Of a DNA stretch of 64,000 nucleotides, positions 34,636 to 44,293 are shown one piece after another. The stretch's first letter is position 1. Every line of letters starts with the position of its first letter. Below the pieces are notes generated by a model, which saw nothing but the letters and a program-made list of their open reading frames with translations, had not been told where the DNA came from and searched no databases. The DNA is from Gordonia terrae (lineage in GTDB: Bacteria > Actinomycetota > Actinomycetes > Mycobacteriales > Mycobacteriaceae). The position numbers and the translations under genes are program-made. Where the stretch lies: the NCBI RefSeq assembly GCF_001698225.1, contig NZ_CP016594.1, positions 4,774,001 through 4,838,000 on the forward strand. The letters run 5' to 3'.

Positions 34636-35463
34636 ATGGGCAAACTCGAGGGCAAGGTCGCCTTCATCACCGGAGCCGCACGCGGTCAGGGACGCAGTCA
34701 CGCGATACGCCTGGCCCAGGAGGGCGCGGACATCATCGCGGTCGATGTCTCCCAGCAGGTCGAGACCGTCCCCTACGACACCGCCCGCCCGGGCGACCTC
34801 GAGGAGACCGTGCGCGAGGTGGAGGCACTCGACCGCCGGATCATCGCCACCGAGGCCGACGTGCGTGACCTGTCCGCGCTGAAGCAGGCCGCCGACGACG
34901 GGGTGGCACAGCTCGGCCGCATCGACATCGTCCTCGCCAACGCCGGTATCAGCACCATGGCGCCCACTCTCGAGATGGACGAGACCATGTGGCAGACCAT
35001 GATCGACATCAACCTGACCGGAGTGTGGAAGACCGTTCGCGCGGCGGCACCACACATCGTCGCCGGTGGGCGCGGCGGCTCGATCGTCCTGACCAGTTCA
35101 CTCGCCGCGATGTGGGCCAACGAGAACATCGCGCACTACTCCGCGGCCAAGGCAGGACTGATCGGCATGATGCAGGTCCTCGCGAAAGAGTTGGCGCCGC
35201 AGAGTATCCGCGTGAACACGGTGCACCCGACCACGGTGGCGACCGAGATGATCCTCAACGACGCCACCTACAAACTCTTCCGTCCCGACATCGAGCAACC
35301 CACCCGAGCCGATTTCGAGGAAGCCGCCCGAGAATTGAACAGGCTGCCGGTGTCGATGGTTGAACCGGTCGACATCTCGAACGCGGTCCTCTACCTCGTC
35401 TCCGACGACGGTCGCTATGTCACCGGGACCACCCACGTCGTCGACGCCGGCGGACGACTCTAG
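34636..35463 (+). CDS. Mycofactocin-coupled-type SDR oxidoreductase (275 aa)
   Basis: This belongs to the SDR subfamily whose members are thought to hold NAD tightly and use mycofactocin as external electron acceptor (carveol dehydrogenase-like). The N-terminus KVAFITGAARGQGRSHAIRL and the extended loop following IIAVDVSQQVETVPY are subfamily features. The catalytic set is Ser in VLTSSLAAMW and AHYSAAKAG (YxxxK). The product probably oxidises an alcohol to a carbonyl. It is followed 14 bases later by a paralogous SDR, and both may act in one pathway. Confidence 0.88.
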   Translation: MGKLEGKVAFITGAARGQGRSHAIRLAQEGADIIAVDVSQQVETVPYDTARPGDLEETVREVEALDRRIIATEADVRDLSALKQAADDGVAQLGRIDIVLANAGISTMAPTLEMDETMWQTMIDINLTGVWKTVRAAAPHIVAGGRGGSIVLTSSLAAMWANENIAHYSAAKAGLIGMMQVLAKELAPQSIRVNTVHPTTVATEMILNDATYKLFRPDIEQPTRADFEEAARELNRLPVSMVEPVDISNAVLYLVSDDGRYVTGTTHVVDAGGRL

Positions 35464-35477
35464 GAAGGGATACTGAC

Positions 35478-36332
35478 ATGGGACTCCTCGACGGCAAGAC
35501 CGTACTGATCACCGGCGGAGCCCGCGGCCAGGGTTGCGCGCACGCGCTCACCTCCGCCCGCGAGGGCGCGGACGTCATCCTGCTCGACATCACCCGGCAG
35601 CTCGACTCCGTCGAATATCCGCTGGCCACAGCCGATGACATGACCGAAACCGTGCGCCAGGTCGAAGCGCTCGACCGGCGGGCTCTGACCTTCGACGCCG
35701 ACGTCCGCGATCAGACGCAACTCGACGACGCGGTGGCCGCGGGGATCGCCGAGTTCGGCAAGATCGACGTCCTGATCGCCAACGCCGGCATCTGGACCCG
35801 CGCCCCGTTCTGGGAGATGTCCGAACAGATGTGGTCGGACATGATGGATGTCAACCTCACCGGGGTGTGGAAGTCCGCCAAAGCCGTTGCACCGCAAATG
35901 ATCGAGCGACAGAGCGGGTCGATCGTCATCACCTCGTCGGTGAACGGACTCGAACCCGGCATGAACTACGCGCACTACGTGGCCACGAAACATGGCGTGA
36001 TCGGGCTGATGAAGAACATCGCGCTGGAGCTCGCGCCGCACGGAATCCGCTGCAACTCCATCAATCCGGGCGCGATCCGTACCCCGATGACCGATCAGCA
36101 GGGCGCGTGGGACATGTTCGCCGGCCACGAGGGCGGCACCCCCGACGACCTGATCGAGGGCGGATATCACTTCCACGCACTCAAGGGGCACTCGTTCATG
36201 CCACCCGAGGTGATCGCGAACACCGCCCTGTACCTCAACTCGGACCTGGCAGCTTCTGTCACGGGCGTGACCATCCCGGTGGATGCCGGTCACCTTCTCC
36301 TCACCGGGGTCAACCAGGAACCGGTCAGGTGA
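35478..36332 (+). CDS. Mycofactocin-coupled-type SDR oxidoreductase, second copy (284 aa)
   Basis: This is a paralogue of the preceding gene, with VLITGGARGQGCAHALTSAR at the dinucleotide site, a long insertion after ILLDITRQLDSVEYPLA, catalytic Ser in VITSSVNGLE and AHYVATKHG (YxxxK). Its C-terminal third differs (GGYHFHALKGHSFMPPEVIA), so substrate preference probably differs too. Its stop overlaps the GTG start of a MoxR ATPase (GTGA), indicating one transcript with the accessory ATPase and VWA protein. Confidence 0.88.
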   Translation: MGLLDGKTVLITGGARGQGCAHALTSAREGADVILLDITRQLDSVEYPLATADDMTETVRQVEALDRRALTFDADVRDQTQLDDAVAAGIAEFGKIDVLIANAGIWTRAPFWEMSEQMWSDMMDVNLTGVWKSAKAVAPQMIERQSGSIVITSSVNGLEPGMNYAHYVATKHGVIGLMKNIALELAPHGIRCNSINPGAIRTPMTDQQGAWDMFAGHEGGTPDDLIEGGYHFHALKGHSFMPPEVIANTALYLNSDLAASVTGVTIPVDAGHLLLTGVNQEPVR

Positions 36333-37279
36333 CCTCACTTCGGCCGATGGAGACACATGGCCTCGCGGCGATCCGGGCACGGATCGCCGCCGAGGTCGTC
36401 GGCCGCGATCGCGAACTCGACCTCGTCCTGGCCGCGGTGGCCGCAGGCCGGGACCTGATCCTGGAAGGCCCACCGGGAACATCCAAGAGCACACTGCTGC
36501 GCTCGATCACCGCCGACTGGGGCATCCCACTCGTCCTGGTGGAGGGCAATGCCGACCTGACTCCCGGACGCCTGGTGGGGCACCACAACCCGGCGCGGGT
36601 CTTGCGCGAGGACTACTCCCCCGACAACTTCGTCGACGGCCCGCTCATCGAGGCCATGCGCGCCGGCGGGTTCCTCTATGTCGAGGAGTTCAACCGCGCG
36701 CCGGAGGACACCATCGACACTCTGCTCACCGCGATGGCCGAGCGGACCATCACCGTCCCGCGCGTCGGCACCATCGCCGCCCAGCCAAGTTTTCGCATCG
36801 TGGCGTCGATGAATCCCTTCGACAATGTCGGCACCACGCGCCTGTCGACCTCGGTCTACGATCGCATGTGCCGGCTGGTCGTCGACTATCAGGACGACGC
36901 GGCGGAGCGCGAGATCGTTTCGCGCAGGACAGAATTGTCGTCGGCGAGAGTGGTCGCGGATGCCGTCGCCGTCACCCGCGACACCCGTCGACACGACGCC
37001 GTCCGTCAGGGCAGCAGCGTACGCGGAGCGATCGACACCGCACTCCTCGCGCACCAGCTGTGCGAGATGCGCGGCACAACCGTCCCGGTCGACGACGCGG
37101 TCGAACCGCCACGCGACCTGCCGTCGGCGTACACCGCCACCTTCCTCGACGCCATGCAGGTTGCCCTGTCCGGGCGGATCCATCTCGACGACGTCGCGTT
37201 CACCACCGCCGAACAGGTGCTCGGCGAGATCTGGCAGAACCACTTCCTACTGGCGCCGGCGGCGGCCGAACCGGGTTGA
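36329..37279 (+). CDS. MoxR-family AAA+ ATPase (316 aa)
   Basis: Walker A is LILEGPPGTSKSTLLRSI, Walker B is GGFLYVEEFNRAPED with the MoxR-type EEF/N signature, and sensor 1 lies in FRIVASMNPFDNVG. MoxR ATPases act as chaperones with VWA-domain partners to mature or activate protein complexes, often metal- or cofactor-containing. The GTG at 36329 overlaps the upstream SDR stop; an ATG at 36347 is the alternative. The matching VWA gene lies 105 bases downstream. The pairing suggests these two proteins service the mycofactocin-type dehydrogenases or another enzyme of the same pathway. Confidence 0.9.
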   Translation: MTSLRPMETHGLAAIRARIAAEVVGRDRELDLVLAAVAAGRDLILEGPPGTSKSTLLRSITADWGIPLVLVEGNADLTPGRLVGHHNPARVLREDYSPDNFVDGPLIEAMRAGGFLYVEEFNRAPEDTIDTLLTAMAERTITVPRVGTIAAQPSFRIVASMNPFDNVGTTRLSTSVYDRMCRLVVDYQDDAAEREIVSRRTELSSARVVADAVAVTRDTRRHDAVRQGSSVRGAIDTALLAHQLCEMRGTTVPVDDAVEPPRDLPSAYTATFLDAMQVALSGRIHLDDVAFTTAEQVLGEIWQNHFLLAPAAAEPG

Positions 37280-37384
37280 AGAGCGGTCGACGCCGATTCA
37301 CCGCTCCGGCGCGATGAGGTCAGCACTCAACCCCGTCAACGGAAGCCACTGCGGCGCAGACCCAAACAGCTGTCGGAAAGCCCG

Positions 37385-38260
37385 GTGTTGTTCGAGCCCG
37401 CGGGCCGCGGCGGCGCCGTCGCCCCGATCGGTCGACGTGGACGTGCCCGGGACGTGCCCCGCGGGACCTCGGGTGCGGTCGTCGCGGTCACCGATGACGC
37501 AGGTACCCGTGACGACGATTCCCCTGCAGCACAGACCGACCCGGTCGCGCGAGAGCGGGCGATCGGACTCGCCAGACGACTCCGACTCGCACGTCCCGTG
37601 GAGACACGGAACGCACGCCGCAGCGCCAACGGTGTACTCACGAGCCAGCGTTGGCGGGGTGGCTCCGATGAGCTCGATCTCGACGCGACCCTCGAGGCAC
37701 TCATCGGCAACCCGATTCCTGAGGACGACGACATCCGCGTGCGCGAGCGCGTCCGGCGCCGACGCTCCATCGTGCTGGCGGTCGACGTGTCCGGCTCCGC
37801 CCGCGGCGAGCAGGTCCGCACCGCGGCCGCGACAGCCGGCGCACTCGCCGGTGAACTCGGTCGCGACGACCTCGCCGTCATCGCCTTCTGGTCCGACGCC
37901 GCGCTCATCGTCCCTCTCGGCCGACCGGTCACCACCGAACAACTCGTCGACGAACTCCTCGCACTGCCCGCACAGGGCCTGACCAACGTGGCCTTCCCGC
38001 TGCAGACCGCCCTCGAACAGTTGGCCGACGCACCTTCGGCCGACGCTCGCGTGATCCTGTTGAGCGACTGCGTCCACAACGCCGGACCCGACCCCCGGGA
38101 CGCGGCCGGCCGGTTGCCCCGCCTCGATGTGCTGTTCGACATCTCCGGTGAACATGACGCCGAACTCGCACAAGACCTGGCGCTCATCGGCCGGGGGCGG
38201 TGCCGGCCGATCCGGGACCACCACGACGTGGTGCCCGCCCTCCAGGCGATCTTCGCCTAG
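37385..38260 (+). CDS. VWA-domain protein (MoxR partner, CoxE-like)
   Basis: The C-terminal 170 residues form a von Willebrand A domain with MIDAS motif LAVDVSGSARG and downstream LTNVAFPLQ and ILLSDCVHNAGPD. The N-terminal region is basic and contains RARRVRRRR-like stretches, as in MoxR-associated VWA proteins. The first in-frame start after the moxR stop is GTG 37385 behind GGAAA; the frame is open back to the moxR stop but holds no other start codon. It probably works with the MoxR ATPase. Start position is uncertain. Confidence 0.8.
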   Translation: MLFEPAGRGGAVAPIGRRGRARDVPRGTSGAVVAVTDDAGTRDDDSPAAQTDPVARERAIGLARRLRLARPVETRNARRSANGVLTSQRWRGGSDELDLDATLEALIGNPIPEDDDIRVRERVRRRRSIVLAVDVSGSARGEQVRTAAATAGALAGELGRDDLAVIAFWSDAALIVPLGRPVTTEQLVDELLALPAQGLTNVAFPLQTALEQLADAPSADARVILLSDCVHNAGPDPRDAAGRLPRLDVLFDISGEHDAELAQDLALIGRGRCRPIRDHHDVVPALQAIFA

Positions 38261-38414
38261 GCGGTGGCGGGCAACCAGCCTTACCACACGGCACCGACAG
38301 AATTTGATCACTCAGATCCATTGCACACCAACACTTTCGGTGTTGTCAGACGGCCCAGGTCGTGTACACTCGAAAGCACATTCGCATCAACGGCTCCCGG
38401 GGGAGGTGACCGTC

Positions 38415-40022
38415 ATGACAGATACCCAACGACACGATGGCACCGGCGTGCCGTCCCCTGGTGCGGTCGAGTTGGTGGCCGAACTGCACGCGATTCTCGA
38501 CAAACTGCAGACCGTCGACCTATCGCCGTGCACCGATGCCGAACTCGCCGACATCGCAGCCGACACCGAATGCGCCATCGCACGACTTACCGTCGCCGGC
38601 GACCGGCAGATCGATCAAGTCGAAGCCCGTGACCTCCCCCGCAAGGCCGGTTGCCGAACGCTCATGCAGTTCATGACCCACCGGCTGCGAGTGTCGAACC
38701 CGACGCGTCGCCGCAAGCAGATGGACGCCACCGCCACCCGCACCAGCCTCGGCGGTGACATCTTGGAGCCCGAACACCCCTGCCTGGCTGAGGCATTCGC
38801 GCGAGGCGCCGTCGGCACCGCACACGTCCAAGCCGCCCTCGACGTCCTCGACCGGATCCCGAACGCTGTCGACCACGACGTGAAAGTCGCTGCGGAACGG
38901 CAGATGGCCGAGATCGCCATCGATCACACCCCGGCCGACATCACCCAATTGGGCGCGCGCTTGTTGGCCCATCTCGACCCGGACGGCACACTGGCCGACG
39001 ACACCGACCAGAAACGACGCCGCGGCGTGTGGATCGGGCGGCAACGCGCCGACGGCACCGCCACCATCTCCGGCACCCTCAGTCCTGAACTGAATGCCCG
39101 GCTGACGATGATGTTCGCGGTCTGGGGCAAACCCGGACTCAACAATCCCGACGACCCCGCCTCACCCAGCGGACCGGCCGGCACCGCCGACCCCGACGCC
39201 CTCGCGCTCGCAGCCGATCGTGACGGCCGCACCCTCGCCCAGACGAATCACGATGCGCTCGACGCCGCACTCACCGCTGGCTTTTCAGACGGGATTCTCG
39301 GAAAGTCGCACCGCGGCCTGCCCGCCCATCTGATCATCAAAGCCGACCTCAATGATCTGATTCGTGAAGCCGGGCTCGCCACCACCGCCACCGGCACCCT
39401 GCTGCCCATCCCCGACCTGATCGCGATGGCCGACGAGGTTCAGCCGTGGCTCGCGATCTTCAAAGATCACACCGCCGTGCCACTGTACTTCGGGCGCGGG
39501 AAACGCTTGGCAACCCGCGAACAACGCCTCGTCTCCTTCGCGCGCCCCGACGGCGAAGTGTGCTCGGCTCCCGGGTGCGATCAACCCGCCACCCACGTCG
39601 AACTCCATCACGCCCACAAGGATTGGGCCAAGGGTGGTCTCACCGACATCGACGACCTCGCACCCGCCTGCCCGCGACACAACCGCATGGTCGGCGACCA
39701 ACCCGGCCAATACACCACCCGGATCGAACGGTCCGGACCCGACGAAGGCCGCTGCGTCTGGCGGTTGAATGCCGAGCCCGGCGCGCCACCCAACCCCGAA
39801 CACATCAACCGCCGACCCGACATACCCCGGCGATTCGCAGAACATCTGAACACCGTGCGCACCGAGATCCACGGACCGCCAACCCGGCCCGACGATCAAG
39901 CACGCCAATCATGGCTGACAATCAGCCACGTCATCGACGTCCGACCACCCCGACCCGGACCACCCTCACCCCGGCCCTCGCTCGTCGAAGCACACCTCAT
40001 GGAGCTACTCGCCACCCTTTGA
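38415..40022 (+). CDS. 13E12-family (DUF222) HNH endonuclease-like protein (535 aa)
   Basis: This is a member of the repeated actinobacterial 13E12 family: an N-terminal DUF222 region (about residues 20-330) and a C-terminal HNH domain with CSAPGCDQPATHVELHHAHKD and LAPACPRHNRMV, containing the paired Cys, His-His and final His-Asn. GGGAGGTGA precedes the ATG at 38415. These genes occur in many copies in mycobacteria and Gordonia and are often treated as selfish or mobile, but their function is unresolved. It sits alone between the MoxR/VWA genes and clpB. Confidence 0.9.
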   Translation: MTDTQRHDGTGVPSPGAVELVAELHAILDKLQTVDLSPCTDAELADIAADTECAIARLTVAGDRQIDQVEARDLPRKAGCRTLMQFMTHRLRVSNPTRRRKQMDATATRTSLGGDILEPEHPCLAEAFARGAVGTAHVQAALDVLDRIPNAVDHDVKVAAERQMAEIAIDHTPADITQLGARLLAHLDPDGTLADDTDQKRRRGVWIGRQRADGTATISGTLSPELNARLTMMFAVWGKPGLNNPDDPASPSGPAGTADPDALALAADRDGRTLAQTNHDALDAALTAGFSDGILGKSHRGLPAHLIIKADLNDLIREAGLATTATGTLLPIPDLIAMADEVQPWLAIFKDHTAVPLYFGRGKRLATREQRLVSFARPDGEVCSAPGCDQPATHVELHHAHKDWAKGGLTDIDDLAPACPRHNRMVGDQPGQYTTRIERSGPDEGRCVWRLNAEPGAPPNPEHINRRPDIPRRFAEHLNTVRTEIHGPPTRPDDQARQSWLTISHVIDVRPPRPGPPSPRPSLVEAHLMELLATL

Positions 40023-40040
40023 ACCATGCACAACGACAAA

Positions 40041-40066
40041 GGGACCCATCCCGAAGGATGGGTCCC
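40041..40066 (-). terminator. Perfect hairpin terminator downstream of clpB (also convergent 13E12 gene)
   Basis: GGGACCCATCC (40041-40051) and GGATGGGTCCC (40056-40066) form an 11-bp perfect stem with a 4-nt loop. Read on the minus strand the loop is TTCG and the stem is followed by TTTGT, giving a classic intrinsic terminator for clpB. It can also stop the converging 13E12 transcript. Confidence 0.85.
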
Positions 40067-40097
40067 CTGTCTTGCGATGAACTCCGCTGGGCTGAGA

Positions 40098-42650
40098 TCA
40101 GCCGAGCACCAACGAGTCTCCGTCGGCACTGACGTTGACCGGCACCACGTCACCGTCGCGGATGTCTCCGGCGAGCAGTTGCTTGGCGAGCTGGTCACCG
40201 ATGGCCTGCTGCACCAACCGGCGCAGCGGGCGCGCACCGTACAGCGGGTCGAATCCACGTGCGCCCAGCCATTCCTTGGCCTTGAGCGACACCTCGAGGT
40301 CGAGGCGACGCTGCGCGAGGCGCTTCTTGAGCTGGCCGAGCTGGATGTCGACGATCGACACCAGTTCCTCCGGGCTCAGGGCATCGAAGATCACCACATC
40401 GTCGAGACGGTTGATGAACTCCGGCTTGAACGCCGACCGCACCGCCATCATCACCTGGTCCTTGTCGCCACCCGCACCGAGGTTCGAGGTGAGGATCAGG
40501 ATGGTGTTGCGGAAGTCCACCGTCCGGCCCTGGCCGTCGGTCAGTCGGCCTTCGTCCAGCACCTGCAGCAGTACGTCGAAGACGTCCGGGTGGGCCTTCT
40601 CGATCTCGTCGAACAGGACCACCGTGTACGGACGACGCCGCACCGCCTCGGTCAGCTGGCCGCCGGCCTCGTACCCGACGTAACCGGGCGGGGCACCGAC
40701 GAGCCGTGCGACGCTGTGCTTCTCGCCGTACTCACTCATGTCGATGCGGACCATCGCCCGCTCGTCGTCGAACAGGAACTCGGCGAGCGCCTTGGCGAGC
40801 TCGGTCTTGCCGACACCGGTGGGGCCGAGGAACATGAAGGAACCGAGCGGCCGGTTCGGGTCGGCGACGCCCGCGCGGGCACGACGCACCGCGTCGGACA
40901 CCGCCTGCACCGCGTCCTTCTGGCCGATGACCCGGTGTCCCAGTTCCTCTTCCATGCGCAGCAGCTTGGCGGTCTCACCCTCGAGCATGCGTCCGGCCGG
41001 GATTCCGGTCCACGCCGACACGACCTGGGCCACATCGTCGGGTCCGACCTCCTCCTGCAGCATCACGTCCTGTGACGGATCGGTGCCGGTCTTCTCGATC
41101 GCGGCCTCGAGTTCCTTCTCCAGGCCGGGGATCTTGCCGTACCGCAGCTCGGCAGCGCGCCCGAGATCACCGTCGCGCTCAGCCCGATCAGCTTCGCCGC
41201 GAAGGCGTTCCAGCTCCTCCTTGAGGTCGCGGACCGCGTCGATGGCGGTCTTCTCCGACTGCCACCGGGCGGAGAGCTCGTTGAGCTTCTCCTTCTGGTC
41301 GGCCAGCTCGGCGCGCAGCTTCTCGAGTCGATCCTTCGACGCCGCGTCGGTCTCCTTCTCCAAGGCGACCTCTTCGACCTCGAGTCGGCGGACGATCCGC
41401 TCGACCTCGTCGATCTCGACGGGACGCGAGTCGATCTCCATCCGCAACCGCGACGCGGCCTCGTCGACGAGGTCGATGGCCTTGTCGGGCAGGAAGCGCG
41501 AGGTGATGTACCGGTCGGACAGCGTTGCGGCAGCGACCAGTGCGGAGTCGGTGATGCGCACACCGTGGTGCACCTCGTACCGGTCCTTGAGGCCGCGGAG
41601 GATGCCGATTGCATCTTCGACCGACGGCTCACCGACGTACACCTGCTGGAAGCGACGCTCGAGTGCGGCGTCCTTCTCGATGTACTTGCGGTACTCCTCG
41701 AGGGTCGTGGCACCGACCAGCCGCAGCTCACCACGGGCGAGCATCGGCTTGATCATGTTGCCGGCGTCCATCGCGGAATCGCCTGTCGCACCGGCACCCA
41801 CGATCGTGTGCAGCTCGTCGATGAAGGTGATGACCTGTCCGGCCGACCCCTTGATCTCGTCGAGCACGGCCTTCAGGCGCTCCTCGAACTCGCCTCGGTA
41901 CTTCGCGCCGGCGACCATCGATCCCATGTCGAGGGAAATGACGGTCTTGTTGCGCAACGACTCCGGCACGTCGCCGGCGACGATGCGCTGGGCGAGGCCT
42001 TCGACGATCGCGGTCTTGCCGACGCCGGGCTCACCGATGAGGACCGGGTTGTTCTTGGTCCGACGGCTGAGCACCTGCACGACGCGACGAATCTCGGTGT
42101 CGCGGCCGATGACCGGGTCGAGCTTGCCCTCGCGGGCGGCCGCGGTGAGGTCGGTCGAGTACTTCTCGAGAGCCTGGTAGGTGGATTCGGGATCCTCGGA
42201 GGTGACCCGCGCGCTGCCGCGCACGGCGACGAACGCCTCGCGCAGGGCCTGCGGCGTCGCACCGAGGTTGTGCAGCAATTTCGCGACATCGGAGTCGCCG
42301 GTCGCCAGACCGACGACGACGTGCTCGGTCGAGACGTACTCGTCGTCGAGTTCACCGGCCAGCTGCTGGGCTGCGGTGATGGCCGCGATCGATTCACGGG
42401 ATAGTTGAGGCGTCGAGCTGGCGCCGGACACCGTCGGCATGCGATCGACCAATCCCTGGGCCTGCGCACGAACGCTCGACGGGTCCACGCCCACTGCCTT
42501 CAGCAGTGGCGACGCGATGCCGTCGGACTGATCGAGCAGTGCCACGAGGATGTGGGCCGGTCGCACGTCGGGGTTTCCAGCGCTGGCCGCCGCCTGCACA
42601 GCAGCGCTCAATGCTTGCTGCGTCTTGGTGGTGGGGGTGAAGCTGTCCAC
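40098..42650 (-). CDS. clpB: ATP-dependent chaperone ClpB (850 aa)
   Basis: ClpB is a hexameric disaggregase that extracts polypeptides from aggregates with DnaK. The N-terminal Clp-N repeats precede NBD1 (Walker [14 protein letters not shown]), a long coiled-coil middle domain (about residues 410-530, [18 protein letters not shown]), and NBD2 (Walker [13 protein letters not shown]). IGF/LGF-type ClpP-docking loops are not evident, consistent with ClpB rather than ClpA/C. The GTG at 42650 starts the conserved [14 protein letters not shown] sequence. A HAIR-like operator lies 17 bases upstream, so HspR control is probable. Confidence 0.97.
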   Translation of the reverse strand: MDSFTPTTKTQQALSAAVQAAASAGNPDVRPAHILVALLDQSDGIASPLLKAVGVDPSSVRAQAQGLVDRMPTVSGASSTPQLSRESIAAITAAQQLAGELDDEYVSTEHVVVGLATGDSDVAKLLHNLGATPQALREAFVAVRGSARVTSEDPESTYQALEKYSTDLTAAAREGKLDPVIGRDTEIRRVVQVLSRRTKNNPVLIGEPGVGKTAIVEGLAQRIVAGDVPESLRNKTVISLDMGSMVAGAKYRGEFEERLKAVLDEIKGSAGQVITFIDELHTIVGAGATGDSAMDAGNMIKPMLARGELRLVGATTLEEYRKYIEKDAALERRFQQVYVGEPSVEDAIGILRGLKDRYEVHHGVRITDSALVAAATLSDRYITSRFLPDKAIDLVDEAASRLRMEIDSRPVEIDEVERIVRRLEVEEVALEKETDAASKDRLEKLRAELADQKEKLNELSARWQSEKTAIDAVRDLKEELERLRGEADRAERDGDLGRAAELRYGKIPGLEKELEAAIEKTGTDPSQDVMLQEEVGPDDVAQVVSAWTGIPAGRMLEGETAKLLRMEEELGHRVIGQKDAVQAVSDAVRRARAGVADPNRPLGSFMFLGPTGVGKTELAKALAEFLFDDERAMVRIDMSEYGEKHSVARLVGAPPGYVGYEAGGQLTEAVRRRPYTVVLFDEIEKAHPDVFDVLLQVLDEGRLTDGQGRTVDFRNTILILTSNLGAGGDKDQVMMAVRSAFKPEFINRLDDVVIFDALSPEELVSIVDIQLGQLKKRLAQRRLDLEVSLKAKEWLGARGFDPLYGARPLRRLVQQAIGDQLAKQLLAGDIRDGDVVPVNVSADGDSLVLG

Positions 42651-42666
42651 TCGCGTGCACCTTTCT

Positions 42667-42687
42667 CTTTAGTCCAACAGGCTCAAG
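42667..42687 (-). promoter_or_regulatory. HAIR-like HspR operator upstream of clpB
   Basis: Read on the minus strand, CTTGAGC-N7-ACTAAAG matches the HAIR consensus CTTGAGT-N7-ACTCAAG at 12 of 14 positions. It overlaps the expected clpB promoter, 17-37 bases before the start codon. HspR represses clpB and dnaK operons through such sites in actinobacteria. Confidence 0.72.
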
Positions 42688-42844
42688 TATGAGCCATACG
42701 TGGTCTACAACGCCAACAGAGTTGAGTCCATTCCGCTCATGTTAATTGGGCGTGCGATCTGCATCACTCCTTCCCGCGTCGGCGAGCAGGTTCGCTCTCC
42801 GCGCGTATCCGACCTCCGGCAGCGTCGATGGGCACTATTGATGC

Positions 42845-44281
42845 ATGACCGCAGACAGCTCCGCACCGGAGAACGCGACACCGTCCGATTCTGACGCGGA
42901 CTCAGCAGTGATCTTCGTACTCTTCGGGTCGACCGGCGACCTCGCGAAGCGGATGGTCCTGCCGTCGCTGTACGAACTCCACCGCCGCGATCTGCTCCCC
43001 CGCGGATGGCAGCTCATCGGCAACGGGCGGGGCGACCGCACCGACGACGAGTTCCGACAGCACGTCAAGGATGCGATCGAGGAGTTCGGTGCGGACGGGT
43101 CGGGCTCGTCGGACGAGTGGAAGTCGTTCGCCGAGACCATCCGGTTCGCCGGCGGCGGGTTCACCGCGGACGACCCCGGCCGTCTGCTGGAGGTGATCGA
43201 CGCCGCCCGCAACGCCGTCGGGGACACCGCTCAGCTGGTCCACTACCTCGCCCTCCCGCCGACCACTTTCGTCGACTACACGAAAGCCATTGCCGCGCAT
43301 GGTCTCGCGAAGGGTTCGCGGGTCGTCTACGAGAAGCCGTTCGGGACGTCTCCCGACGGATTCCGGGCACTCGACGAAGCGGTGCACGAATCCCTCGACG
43401 AAAAGCAGATCTACCGGATCGACCACTTCCTCGGGAAGGAGAGCACCCAGAACCTGCACGTCCTGCGCTTCGCCAACGGACTGTTCGCCGGGGTGTGGAA
43501 CCGCGAGCACGTGGCCGAGGTCCAGATCGACGTCCCGGAGACCCTCGACATCGCCGACCGCGCCGCGTTCTATGACGCCACCGGGGCCTTCCTGGACATG
43601 ATCGTCACGCACCTGTTCCAGGTGGCGGCCGAGGTCGCCATGGAACCTCCGGCGTCGCTCGGCGCCGACGACCTGCTCGACGCGCGGGAGTCGGTCATCG
43701 CGGCCTTCCGTCCGCTCGACCCCGCCGAAGTGGTCTACGGCCAGTACGAGGGGTATCGCGACACCAAGGGGATTCCGGACGATTCCACCACCGAGACGTT
43801 TGCGGCAGTCCGCCTGTGGGTCGACACCGACCGCTGGCACGGCGTCCCGTTCCTGCTCCGGACCGGCAAGATGCTCGACCACAGCTCGCAACGACTCAGC
43901 CTCGTGTTCCGCGCCCCCAGCGACGGTCCGCTGACCGATACCCCGGAGGACGGCACCGTGCTGACCTTCGACCTGGCCGGTGACGGTGCCATCGATCTGG
44001 CCGTCACGGTCAAGGAACCGGGGTCGGGCACGGACCTCTCCGTCGCGCACATGACCGAACAGCTCGACGAGGTGGCCGACGGCCTGTCGCCGTACGCGCG
44101 ACTCATCGTCGACGTGCTGCGCGGTGACCGATCGCTGTTCACCCGGCCCGACGGCCTCGCCCACGTGTGGGAGGTGGCCGCGCCGGTGCTGGACAATCCG
44201 CCTGCTCCGCAACCGTATGCGGCCGGATCGACCGGCCCCGCGGCCGCCGACGACCTGTGCGGCGGGTCCGGCTGGATCTGA
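42845..44281 (+). CDS. zwf: Glucose-6-phosphate dehydrogenase
   Basis: Zwf oxidises glucose 6-phosphate to 6-phosphogluconolactone, generating NADPH in the pentose phosphate pathway. The N-terminal dinucleotide motif is FGSTGDLAKRMVLPSLYEL. The active-site segment IYRIDHFLGKE contains the catalytic His and substrate-binding Lys. VPFLLRTGK and the C-terminal VAAPVLD are also family features. Length 478 aa is normal. It is convergent with the GH15 gene. This copy is outside a tal-zwf-opcA cluster, so it may be an additional isozyme, which cannot be tested here. Confidence 0.95.
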   Translation: MTADSSAPENATPSDSDADSAVIFVLFGSTGDLAKRMVLPSLYELHRRDLLPRGWQLIGNGRGDRTDDEFRQHVKDAIEEFGADGSGSSDEWKSFAETIRFAGGGFTADDPGRLLEVIDAARNAVGDTAQLVHYLALPPTTFVDYTKAIAAHGLAKGSRVVYEKPFGTSPDGFRALDEAVHESLDEKQIYRIDHFLGKESTQNLHVLRFANGLFAGVWNREHVAEVQIDVPETLDIADRAAFYDATGAFLDMIVTHLFQVAAEVAMEPPASLGADDLLDARESVIAAFRPLDPAEVVYGQYEGYRDTKGIPDDSTTETFAAVRLWVDTDRWHGVPFLLRTGKMLDHSSQRLSLVFRAPSDGPLTDTPEDGTVLTFDLAGDGAIDLAVTVKEPGSGTDLSVAHMTEQLDEVADGLSPYARLIVDVLRGDRSLFTRPDGLAHVWEVAAPVLDNPPAPQPYAAGSTGPAAADDLCGGSGWI

Positions 44282-44293
44282 GGCGCGCCGGCT

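Noticed and set aside
38331..38345. AACAC-N5-GTGTT hairpin upstream of the 13E12 gene as a terminator
   Set aside because: Only 5 bp of stem and no T-run; too weak to support.
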